Below are positions 36,992-44,770 of a stretch of 64,000 nt of DNA, piece by piece. Every line of letters starts with the position of its first letter. The first letter of the stretch is position 1. This DNA comes from Ruminococcus_C callidus (GTDB lineage: Bacteria; Bacillota; Clostridia; Oscillospirales; Ruminococcaceae). Both the position numbers and the translations under genes were made by a program. Location: NCBI RefSeq assembly GCF_049562855.1, contig NZ_CP186925.1, positions 930,001 through 994,000 of the forward strand, in the 5' to 3' direction. The notes under the pieces are model-generated. The model was not told the DNA's origin and searched no databases. It saw only the letters and a list, made by a program, of their open reading frames with translations.

Positions 36992-39004
36992 ATGTCTGAA
37001 TACAGTTATAACGCAGATGCGAAAGAAGCAACTGTCTTTACCAAGCAGCATAACGCCGCATTCGCCCAGCAGTTTGCAATTGATCTGGAAGATGCTTACA
37101 ACAGTGAAGTAGCACTGGCACGACGCGGCTGCCTGAAAAAGCTGGACGGATTCCGGCTGAAAGACAAGACCGGAAACGTAGTCTGGGACTTGCAGGCATA
37201 CGACTTTCTGAAACAGCAGGCAGTGGCGGATACCGTTCACCCCAGCCTGTGGCTCAACGGCAAGGCGAATATCGAAGCCGGTGTCTTTGAAGTACTGGCA
37301 GGGAAGATCTATCAGGTGCGGGGCATTGATGTGGCAAACCTGACCTTTGTCCGCAGTAAAACCGGCTGGATCGTCATTGACGTGACCACCAATACAGAAG
37401 CGGCTGCCTATGGCCTGCGTATCACTGAGGAAGTGCTGGGAGAGAACATTCGCGACCACATCAGAGCCGTGATTATCAGCCACTCCCACGCCGACCATTT
37501 CGGCGGCATCAAGGGCATCGTTTCCCCGCAGCAGGTGGGTAAGGCAGAGGGACAGGTACGCATTTACGTGCCGGCTGGCTTTGACGAAGAAACTGTCAAG
37601 GAAAACGTTTACGCCGGAACAGCGATGTTCCACCGTTCCAAGTACCAGTTCGGCGGCGACTTGCTCGCCGGTCCAAAGGGCAGAGTTTCCACAGGGCTGG
37701 GACTGGGGACTTCTTCCGGAACGCTCAGCTATATCACGCCTACCGATTTTATTGCGGAGGATACCACGCTGACCATTGACGGGCTGGAGGTAGAATTCCA
37801 GCTGACACCCGGCACAGAAGCACCGGCGGAGATGAACAACTATTTTCCGGAATATCGGGCATTCTGGGCGGCGGAGAACTGCACCGGAACCCTCCACAAT
37901 CTCTATCCCATTCGGGGAGCACAGCTGCGTGATGCGGCGAATTGGTGGCGGTTTACGGCAATTGCACTGGAACGCTACGGCAAGCAGGCAGATGTGGTGT
38001 TCCAGTCCCACAACTGGCCGCACTGGAACACACCGGAAACGCCTCATGGCGTAGAGGATTTTCTCCGGAACAATGCGGCAGTGTACAAATATATCCACGA
38101 CCGGACGCTGCATCTGGCAAATCAGGGCAGAACTGCCAAGGAGATCGCACGGGAAGTGGTACTGCCGGAGAAGCTGGCGAAAGTCTGGTACACCCGCCCG
38201 TATTACGGTTCTGTGGAGATCAACGCACGGGCAGTCTACTGCAAATATCTGGGCTTTTACAACGGCAACCCCACAGAACTGAACGCTCTGACAGAAACAG
38301 AGGAAGCCAAGCTGTTTGTGGAATATGTGGGTTCTGTGGAGCAGGTGCTGCATCTGGCGGAGCAGGACTATGCCGCCGGCAATTATCGCCGTGCCGCAAA
38401 GGCAGCTTCCTATGCGGTATTTGCAGAACCGTCAAACCAGCGGGCACGGCTGCTGAACGCAGACGCTCTGGAACAGCTGGCGTACCAGTCGGAATCCGGC
38501 ATCTGGCGGAATGCGTATCTAAACGGTGCCTTTGAACTGCGGAACGGCACTTCGGAAACTGTGCGGCGGCTGGAGCAGGACGGCAAGAATGACCTGATAC
38601 AGAACATGACACCGCGAATGGTGCTGGACTATCTGGGCATTGTGACAGACGGCGAAAAGCTGGCAGACGCAGATTTCCAGTTCCGGTTACAGCTGGTGAC
38701 AAATGCCGCCGGAGAGCCGGCAGTATGGCAGGCAGGCGAGGCATTTCAGGTGCAGGCGGAATTTGCCGTGCACGTTTATCACGGAACGATTCTCTATTAC
38801 GAGGGACATACGGAGGAATCGCTGCCGCTGATCCGAATTGCCACAGCTGCTTTTCCGGCAATTACGGCGAAGAACTTGGAAACACTGCTGCCGTTTGTGG
38901 AAACCGAGCATTTGGAATATTTGCAGCAGATTCACGATGCCGTAGTGGACCTGAACCAGCATAGCCAGTTTGCCTTGATCGAACCGAATCGTGAAAACCA
39001 CTGA
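36992..39004 (+). CDS. Alkyl sulfatase, metallo-beta-lactamase fold (SdsA1/BDS1/YjcS family)
   Basis: Predicted 670-aa hydrolase that would release sulfate from alkyl sulfates. The metallo-beta-lactamase core (about 90-380) has the di-zinc motif HSHADHFGG. Further family landmarks are AENCTGTLHNLYPIRGAQ and SHNWPHWN. The alkyl sulfatase dimerisation domain (about 390-520) and a C-terminal SCP2-like lipid-binding domain (about 550-670) complete the usual 650-670-aa architecture. No signal peptide is present, unlike secreted SdsA1, so the substrate is probably imported first by the ABC system encoded upstream. A 335-bp palindromic element begins 6 bp after its stop. Confidence 0.93.
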   Translation: MSEYSYNADAKEATVFTKQHNAAFAQQFAIDLEDAYNSEVALARRGCLKKLDGFRLKDKTGNVVWDLQAYDFLKQQAVADTVHPSLWLNGKANIEAGVFEVLAGKIYQVRGIDVANLTFVRSKTGWIVIDVTTNTEAAAYGLRITEEVLGENIRDHIRAVIISHSHADHFGGIKGIVSPQQVGKAEGQVRIYVPAGFDEETVKENVYAGTAMFHRSKYQFGGDLLAGPKGRVSTGLGLGTSSGTLSYITPTDFIAEDTTLTIDGLEVEFQLTPGTEAPAEMNNYFPEYRAFWAAENCTGTLHNLYPIRGAQLRDAANWWRFTAIALERYGKQADVVFQSHNWPHWNTPETPHGVEDFLRNNAAVYKYIHDRTLHLANQGRTAKEIAREVVLPEKLAKVWYTRPYYGSVEINARAVYCKYLGFYNGNPTELNALTETEEAKLFVEYVGSVEQVLHLAEQDYAAGNYRRAAKAASYAVFAEPSNQRARLLNADALEQLAYQSESGIWRNAYLNGAFELRNGTSETVRRLEQDGKNDLIQNMTPRMVLDYLGIVTDGEKLADADFQFRLQLVTNAAGEPAVWQAGEAFQVQAEFAVHVYHGTILYYEGHTEESLPLIRIATAAFPAITAKNLETLLPFVETEHLEYLQQIHDAVVDLNQHSQFALIEPNRENH

Positions 39005-39010
39005 ATCAAG

Positions 39011-39345
39011 GGCACTACCGCACAAAGATTGTGCGAAAGATGTGTCGTCAAATTTTTCGTCAGATGAAACAAAAAGCGGAGTGAATACTGGATGTATTCA
39101 CGAGCATTTTTGTGAAATATGAGAGTCTGTTTCGTATCTGACGTATGCAGATTGCGTCGTCAGATTTTTTGAGAGATGAAGGAAAAAACGGAGAAAATCC
39201 TTTGTGGATTTTCGAGTATTTTCCCGAAATATCTCGGAAAATATGCACGCAAGATGCGTGCGGGAAGATACGAAACAGGCTCTGAAGGGAAATTTGCAAG
39301 CAGATGGCGTGCAAAGTCACCAGACGCTCTTTGTGCGGTATTGCC
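39011..39345. repeat. MITE-like palindromic element, full 335-bp copy (inverted relative to 46976)
   Basis: Left end GGCACTACCGCACAAAG, right end CTTTGTGCGGTATTGCC. The interior also holds inverted segments (for example TCTGTTTCGTATCT and AGATACGAAACAG). It has the same length as the copies at 46976 and 50360 but the opposite internal orientation. Flanks TCAA/TTAA match at three of four bases. Confidence 0.9.
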
Positions 39346-39358
39346 TTAAAATTATTCC

Positions 39359-39979
39359 TCACGCTGTAAAATTTCCGGCGATCCGCACCAACAGCAGGAT
39401 CGTTTCCAAAGCCGTAACCGCACAGCCGGCAATGAAAAACACTGTATTGGCAGTGCCGTAGGCGTGAAAGAGATTCAGGCATACGCCGCCTTTCATCGGA
39501 TACAAAAGGCGGACTTTTTTCTTGTTGAAAATATCCGTCGCAAGGTGCGACAGAAACCCAATGGTAAAGTAGACTGCGATAGACGGATAAATTAGGCACA
39601 GGGCAGCGTCCAGTGCTGCCAGTGCCGTAAAGGAATGCATAAACGAACGGTGCGGCGTTTCCTTTCCGAATGCACAGACCACCAGAAAGAGGGCAACGCC
39701 AAGGAGAATTCGCACAATGCTGCTGTTTTGCAGAATGGTCTGCACCAGTCCGAATTTCCCGAAGTAGTCCACTGCCAGAAAGATGACAGTGACGGCAATC
39801 GTCAGGAAAATGACCCTGTTTGCATCGCGGTGGGAGGAAGATGTGCCTACGTCAATATCGCTGATCAGTGCCCCGATGGCTCCGATCCCTGCCGCGGTGA
39901 CAAATCCGGAGAGTGTGTCAGGGTGCGTAATGGCAAGCGTTGCGGCAATGCCCACCATCATGTGTGTTTTTCCAAGCAT
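39359..39979 (-). CDS. YdjM-like membrane-bound metal-dependent hydrolase family protein (DUF457)
   Basis: Predicted 206-aa membrane protein with four to five hydrophobic segments. Family landmarks are the N-terminal GKTHMMVG, LISDIDVGTSSSHRD, the HRSFMHSF motif and LSHLATDIF. His and Asp residues in these motifs are thought to bind metal in the YdjM/YfhO-type family. The substrate is unknown. It has its own minus-strand promoter and converges with the alkyl sulfatase operon across the 335-bp element. No link to its neighbours is evident. Confidence 0.85.
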   Translation of the reverse strand: MLGKTHMMVGIAATLAITHPDTLSGFVTAAGIGAIGALISDIDVGTSSSHRDANRVIFLTIAVTVIFLAVDYFGKFGLVQTILQNSSIVRILLGVALFLVVCAFGKETPHRSFMHSFTALAALDAALCLIYPSIAVYFTIGFLSHLATDIFNKKKVRLLYPMKGGVCLNLFHAYGTANTVFFIAGCAVTALETILLLVRIAGNFTA

Positions 39980-40011
39980 AGTTGTAGTTCCTTTGTGGTG
40001 AATTTTGTATT

Positions 40012-40040
40012 ATTGTAGCATATTTTGTGTTGAAAGTCAA
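40012..40040 (-). promoter_or_regulatory. Promoter of the YdjM-like gene
   Basis: Minus-strand TTGACT (40035-40040), 17-bp spacer and TACAAT (40012-40017), about 32 bp before the start codon. Confidence 0.65.
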
Positions 40041-40058
40041 TGCTGTAAGAGCAGTGTT

Positions 40059-40285
40059 CACGGAAATCAATTTTCATGATAGCCTCCCCTGAAAGGGGAG
40101 GGGGACCGCCGTTAGGCGGTGGAGAGGTTTTTTCGTAAAATCTTTTTGCGATGTTTTCGGCATAAGTGGGAACCCCTCAGTCAGTGCTACGCACTGCCAG
40201 CTCCCCTTTCAGGGGAGCCTCACTTGTCAAACTTCATAATTTGACACAATTTAAATCAACATATTTTTGAAAATTGATTTCCGTG
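40059..40285. repeat. Composite inverted-repeat element, 227 bp
   Basis: Outer arms CACGGAAATCAATTTTCA (40059-40076) and its exact complement (40268-40285) enclose an inner element from about 40081 to 40222. That inner element has CTCCCCTGAAAGGGGAG at the left and CTCCCCTTTCAGGGGAG at the right, plus a CCGCC/GGCGG stem. The inner type is a common intergenic repeat in gut Clostridia (from memory). The region 40286-40490 shows no gene. Confidence 0.75.
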
Positions 40286-40491
40286 AGCAGTGTTTGTGTA
40301 AATCCACTTTCAAGATCATGGAAGGCAGGAGAGAAGTTTTTCGTGGAATTCTTTTTCAGAATATGTTCGTTTTCACAGAGAAACGCCTTTGCCGGACTGG
40401 AACAAAACGGAATTTTTGTCATTATCGCACAAATAGAAAGTGTCACTTTTGGTGAAAAAAGAGATTTCCTGCGGCAATTCACTGTAGCATC

Positions 40492-40520
40492 TTGACAAAT
40501 ATCCTTCTACATGGTAAACT
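40492..40520 (+). promoter_or_regulatory. Promoter of the antiterminator-PTS operon
   Basis: TTGACA (40492-40497), 17-bp spacer and TAAACT (40515-40520). It leaves a leader of about 145 nt before the start codon. Confidence 0.75.
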
Positions 40521-40563
40521 GTTTATAGTGAATTTGATACAGGATTCCGAAAATTGAAATATT

Positions 40564-40605
40564 GGAATGTTACCTTTCGACAAGTTTGTCTGATTGGGCA
40601 TCACC
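40564..40605 (+). promoter_or_regulatory. Possible RAT (ribonucleic antiterminator) site in the PTS operon leader
   Basis: The 5' part GGAATGTTAC and the 3' part GGCATCACC resemble the GGnTTGTTAC and GGCAnnACC ends of BglG/LicT-type RAT hairpins. They enclose a GACAA/TTGTC stem, which makes the site longer (42 nt) than the usual ~29 nt. A CCAAC/GTTGG stem and T7 run (40604-40653) could be the competing terminator, but this stem is weak. Confidence 0.35.
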
Positions 40606-40673
40606 AACTTTTATGCACGCAAAATGGACGCGGTATAGGGGTTGGCTTTTTTTATACCATTTTGAGGTGTTTT

Positions 40674-41519
40674 ATGAAAATTATCAAAGTTATCAATAAC
40701 AACACAGTATGTGCTTTGGATAAAAAAGGCAAAGAACAGATCATATCCGGAAAGGGCATCGGATTCAGCAAAAAACGCGGCGACGAAGTGGATTCGGCAC
40801 AGATCCAGAAAATCTATATGATCGCTGATTCTGCCCTGCGGAAACGCATGGTGGAATGTCTGGCGGAAATCCCCTACGAACATATCCGTCTGACATCAGA
40901 TCTGGTCGATCATATTTCTGAACAGTTTTCACAGGAAGTGTTGAAAGAGTCGCTGATGATCAGTCTGTCCGACCATATCAGTTTTGCGATCGAACGGCAG
41001 AAGCAGGGAATCAATTTTGCCAATCCGCTGATGGACTCCATTCACGATTGTTTTCCGGAGGAACTTGCTCTTGGAAACTATTGTCTGGAAGAAATCCGCC
41101 GGCAACTGGGAATATCGCTTCACAAAGACGAAGCCGGCTTCATTGCCATGCATATCATCAACGCACGGCTGCATACCAACATGGGACAAGTTCCGGATAT
41201 TACAAAGCTGGTGAATGGTTGTGCAGAAATTGCAGATACTTTTTATCAGGGAAAGCTGGACAAGACCACCGTTTCTTACGAACGGTTTCTGGTACATCTG
41301 AAGTATCTGGCGAAGCGGCTGTTCCAGTCGCAGGAATTCTCCAATGTGCTTAGTCGGGACGAGGAGATTTTAAGCTTTGTCCGGCAGAAATTCCAAAAAC
41401 ATTATCGCTGTGCCAAGTGCCTACAGGATTATATCCTGAAAAATTTTGCACGCACGATTTCAGAGGACGAAATGATGACATTGGCGTTCCACCTGAAAAA
41501 AGTTAGCGAATCCCGTTAA
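40674..41519 (+). CDS. glcT: BglG/LicT/GlcT-family transcription antiterminator
   Basis: Predicted 281 aa. An N-terminal RNA-binding CAT domain (about 1-58, MKIIKVINNNTVCALDKKGKE) is followed by two PRD domains (about 65-170 and 175-280). Their regulatory histidines lie in IPYEHIRLTSDLVDH and MHIINARLHT. Such proteins bind RAT RNA and are switched by PTS phosphorylation. ATG 40674 has GAGGTG upstream; the frame extends to 40554 but that part lies in the leader. It precedes a glucose-type EIICBA gene, hence the GlcT name, though LicT-like specificity is possible. Confidence 0.82.
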   Translation: MKIIKVINNNTVCALDKKGKEQIISGKGIGFSKKRGDEVDSAQIQKIYMIADSALRKRMVECLAEIPYEHIRLTSDLVDHISEQFSQEVLKESLMISLSDHISFAIERQKQGINFANPLMDSIHDCFPEELALGNYCLEEIRRQLGISLHKDEAGFIAMHIINARLHTNMGQVPDITKLVNGCAEIADTFYQGKLDKTTVSYERFLVHLKYLAKRLFQSQEFSNVLSRDEEILSFVRQKFQKHYRCAKCLQDYILKNFARTISEDEMMTLAFHLKKVSESR

Positions 41520-41550
41520 AAACGCTTGATTTCATTACAACTGGTACCTA

Positions 41551-41585
41551 GGGCAATACCACACAATCTTTGTGCGGTGTTGCCC
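41551..41585. repeat. 35-bp mini-hairpin of the MITE-like family between antiterminator and EII genes
   Basis: GGGCAATACCACACAA pairs with TTGTGCGGTGTTGCCC (one mismatch). It is the only strong hairpin between the two genes. Confidence 0.8.
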
Positions 41586-41640
41586 AAGTAATGATTCCGG
41601 CGTGAAGATACAGAACATTATTTTTAGGAGGACTCTTGTA

Positions 41641-43809
41641 ATGAAAGACAAGATTTTCGGCGTATTGCAGCGAGTGGGACGCTCCTTCATGCTTCCCATT
41701 GCACTGCTGCCGGTGGCGGGGCTTCTGCTGGGTTTGGGAAGTTCCTTTACAAATGCCACTACAATTGAAACTTATCATCTGGGAAACATCATCTATGAGG
41801 GCGGACTGCTCTACACCATTCTGGACATCATGAGCAAGGCGGGAAGTGCCGTCTTTGACAATCTGGCACTGTTGTTTGCCATGGGGGTTTCCATTGGCAT
41901 GGCGAAAAAAGAAAAGGAAGTCGCTGCTCTTTCCGGTGCGATCGCCTATCTGGTCATGAACACCGCGATCAGTGCTCTGATCTCTGCCAAGGGCGGCGTA
42001 GAAGCAATGGCAGCCAACTCCACCACCTCTGTGCTGGGTATCACCACACTGCAAATGGGCGTGTTCGGCGGTATTCTGGTTGGCTTGGGCGTAGCGGCTC
42101 TGCACAACCGGTTCTATAAAATTGAACTGCCGCAGGTGCTTTCCTTCTTCGGCGGCACTCGTTTCGTGCCGATCATTTCTACCGTGGTGTACCTGTTCGT
42201 TGGTGTCATTATGTTCTTCCTGTGGCCGGTGGTACAGTCCGGTATCTCTCATCTGGGAACGCTGGTGCTTCGCTCCGGTTACGCCGGTACATGGATCTAC
42301 GGCATTCTGGAACGTGCCCTGATTCCGTTTGGCCTGCACCATGTATTCTATATGCCGTTCTGGCAGACAGAACTGGGCGGCTCCATGATGATCGACGGCA
42401 ACATGGTTTCCGGTGCCCAGAACATCTTCTTTGCTGAACTGGCTTCCAAGTCTACAACAGAATTTTCCGTTTCTGCGACACGCTTCATGTCCGGTAAGTT
42501 CCCGTTCATGATCTTCGGTCTGCCGGCTGCGGCATTTGCAATGTACCGTGCGGCTCGTCCGGAAAAGAAAAAGATGGTCGGAAGCTTGCTGCTTTCCGCA
42601 GCCCTGACCTCTATGATTACCGGCATCACTGAACCGCTGGAATTCACATTCCTGTTCGTGGCTCCGCTGATGTATGCCGTACACTGCGTACTGGCTGGTC
42701 TGTCCTATATGCTGATGCACATTCTGAATGTTGGTGTCGGCATGACGTTCTCCGGCGGTGCCATTGACCTGACACTGTTCGGTATTTTACAGGGCAATGC
42801 GAAAACCCACTGGATCTGGATCGTGGTTGTCGGTCTGGTCTATGCAGTTGTTTACTACTTCGTATTCTACTTTATGATCACCAAGCTGAACCTGAAAACA
42901 CCGGGCAGAGAACCGGACGATGTAGAGCCGAAACTCTATCGCAGAAGCGATGTTAATGCGGCAAAGGCAGAGAAAAAAGCAGGCGGCAGTGCGGCTGTAG
43001 ACATGGTCAGTGCAATGGTGCTGAAAGGTCTGGGCGGCAAGGCAAACCTGTCCGATCTGGACTGCTGTGCAACACGCCTGCGGGTAACAGTACAAAATGC
43101 AGAACTGGTAGACGATGCCATGCTGAAAGCCAGCGGTGCTTCCGGTGTTATTCACAAGGGCAACGGTGTACAGGTTATCTATGGTCCGAAAGTATCTGTT
43201 ATCAAGTCCAATCTGGAAAACTTCATGGAAACGCCGGAAGCAGAGCATCTGGACAGTCTGTTTGCAGAATCCGAAGCAGAAACTACTGTGGAAGAAACCA
43301 AGCCGGAACCGGAACAGAATTCTGCTCCCGCAGAAAAGGCGGCTGGTTCCGGAGAATGCCTGACACTGTGCACACACATGAACGGTACGGCGATTCCGCT
43401 GGAAGAAGTGGAGGACGAGGTGTTCTCGCAGAAGATTCTCGGTGACGGCATTGCGATTCGTCCCGCAGAGGGCAAGTTGTACGCTCCCTGTGACGGCACC
43501 ATTGAAACCGTATTCGACACCAGGCACGCTGTGAATATGACTTCCGCAGACGGTGTGGAGATCCTGATGCATATCGGTATCGATACCGTAAAGCTGGAGG
43601 GAAAATATTTTGAGGCACATGTCAGTGACGGACAGGCAGTCAAGAAGGGCGACCTGCTCATCAGCTTTGACATGGAAGCAATCACCGCCGCAGGCTACAA
43701 GCTGACCACGCCGATGCTGGTTTGCAATGTAGACGACTATGCAGCGTTGACACCAGTTGCCAAGGGAACAGTTTCTGTTGGAGAAACTGCCATTCAGCTC
43801 ACAAAGTAA
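41641..43809 (+). CDS. ptsG: PTS EIICBA, glucose (or N-acetylglucosamine) family
   Basis: Predicted 722-aa transporter that imports and phosphorylates sugar. The EIIC membrane domain (about 1-415) includes GxGGSMMIDG-like and TGITEPLEFTFLF motifs. EIIB (about 455-535) has the phospho-Cys motif DCCATRLRV. EIIA (about 585-720) has the phospho-His motif VEILMHIGIDTV. An acidic Glu-rich linker joins EIIB and EIIA. ATG 41641 follows TTAGGAGGACTC. Gene order with antiterminator, HPr and EI suggests the main glucose PTS, but GlcNAc cannot be excluded from sequence alone. Confidence 0.9.
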   Translation: MKDKIFGVLQRVGRSFMLPIALLPVAGLLLGLGSSFTNATTIETYHLGNIIYEGGLLYTILDIMSKAGSAVFDNLALLFAMGVSIGMAKKEKEVAALSGAIAYLVMNTAISALISAKGGVEAMAANSTTSVLGITTLQMGVFGGILVGLGVAALHNRFYKIELPQVLSFFGGTRFVPIISTVVYLFVGVIMFFLWPVVQSGISHLGTLVLRSGYAGTWIYGILERALIPFGLHHVFYMPFWQTELGGSMMIDGNMVSGAQNIFFAELASKSTTEFSVSATRFMSGKFPFMIFGLPAAAFAMYRAARPEKKKMVGSLLLSAALTSMITGITEPLEFTFLFVAPLMYAVHCVLAGLSYMLMHILNVGVGMTFSGGAIDLTLFGILQGNAKTHWIWIVVVGLVYAVVYYFVFYFMITKLNLKTPGREPDDVEPKLYRRSDVNAAKAEKKAGGSAAVDMVSAMVLKGLGGKANLSDLDCCATRLRVTVQNAELVDDAMLKASGASGVIHKGNGVQVIYGPKVSVIKSNLENFMETPEAEHLDSLFAESEAETTVEETKPEPEQNSAPAEKAAGSGECLTLCTHMNGTAIPLEEVEDEVFSQKILGDGIAIRPAEGKLYAPCDGTIETVFDTRHAVNMTSADGVEILMHIGIDTVKLEGKYFEAHVSDGQAVKKGDLLISFDMEAITAAGYKLTTPMLVCNVDDYAALTPVAKGTVSVGETAIQLTK

Positions 43810-43847
43810 ACAAACAGCACTGTTTCACGCATTGCTGTCTGAATAAA

Positions 43848-43889
43848 GGCGACCCCGCTTCTTACGCATAATCTTTGTGCGGTGTTGCC
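43848..43889. repeat. Degenerate mini-element of the MITE-like family between ptsG and ptsH
   Basis: Left end GGCGACCCCGC is eroded; right end AATCTTTGTGCGGTGTTGCC is well conserved. Flanks TAAA/GAAA match at three of four bases. Confidence 0.65.
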
Positions 43890-43918
43890 GAAACGATATT
43901 TTACAGGAGGAATTACTC

Positions 43919-44176
43919 ATGAAAACATTCACTTACACCATTCAGGACGAAGTAGGTATCCACGCAAGACCGGCAGGACTGCTGGCAAAGAAGGCAAAGG
44001 AATTCCAGAGCACTATCACACTGGAAAAGGGCGGCAAGTCCGTAAACCTGACCAAGCTGATGGCAGTCATGGGCATGGGCGTGAAGTGCGGCGACACTGT
44101 GACCGTTTCTGTTGACGGTGCAGACGAGGAAACCGCTTTCGCAGAGATGCAGGCATTCTTCCAGCAGAACCTCTGA
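43919..44176 (+). CDS. ptsH: HPr phosphocarrier protein lacking Ser46
   Basis: Predicted 85 aa. The EI-dependent phosphorylation site is intact as His15 in GIHARPAG. Alignment with Bacillus HPr through GKSVNL and MGMGVKCGD puts Lys46 at the position of the regulatory Ser46 that HPr kinase/phosphorylase modifies in most Firmicutes. Sugar transport should work, while classical P-Ser-HPr/CcpA catabolite repression through this protein should not. ATG 43919 has AGGAGG upstream. It is followed 36 bp later by pyrophosphatase and then EI. Confidence 0.93.
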   Translation: MKTFTYTIQDEVGIHARPAGLLAKKAKEFQSTITLEKGGKSVNLTKLMAVMGMGVKCGDTVTVSVDGADEETAFAEMQAFFQQNL

Positions 44177-44212
44177 GTTCTCGGAAAAACATTCATATAG
44201 GAGGGAAAATCC

Positions 44213-44755
44213 ATGAATATTTGGCATGACATTGATGAAGAACGCATCTATCCCACAGATTTTATGGCTGTCGTGGAAATCTCCATGGGCAGCAATATGA
44301 AGTATGAACTGGACAAGAAAACCGGCATGCTGTCGCTGGACAGAGTGCTGTTCACGGCAACGCACTACCCCATGAACTACGGCTTCATTCCCAGAACCTA
44401 TGCAGACGACCACGACCCGCTGGACGTGCTGCTGCTCTGCTCCGAGCCGATCCTGCCCATGACACTGGTGCGAAGCTATCCCATTGGTGTCATGACCATG
44501 GAGGACGGCGGCATGGGCGATGAGAAGATCATTGCCATTCCCTACGGCGATCCCACCTATATGAGTTATACCGATGTCAGCGAACTGCCCAAGCATATCT
44601 TTGAGGAACTGATGCACTTTTTCTCGGTGTATAAGCAGCTGGAACGGGGCAAGCAGACCGAAGTCAAGGACATCGGCGGACCGCTGGCGGCAGTGGCAGT
44701 CATGGAAAAGGCAATGGAAAATTACCGGAAAAAGTTCGGTACCGCAGAGGCGTAA
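44213..44755 (+). CDS. ppa: Inorganic pyrophosphatase, family I
   Basis: Predicted 180-aa cytoplasmic enzyme that hydrolyses pyrophosphate to phosphate. The metal-binding signature is seen as DDHDPLDVLLL, and PMNYGFIP and the C-terminal KDIGGP region agree with the family. Length is typical. It is placed between HPr and EI with short gaps (36 and 15 bp) and an AGGAGG site, so it appears co-transcribed with the PTS genes, an uncommon position. Confidence 0.92.
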   Translation: MNIWHDIDEERIYPTDFMAVVEISMGSNMKYELDKKTGMLSLDRVLFTATHYPMNYGFIPRTYADDHDPLDVLLLCSEPILPMTLVRSYPIGVMTMEDGGMGDEKIIAIPYGDPTYMSYTDVSELPKHIFEELMHFFSVYKQLERGKQTEVKDIGGPLAAVAVMEKAMENYRKKFGTAEA

Positions 44756-44770
44756 GGAGGAATCGGAATC

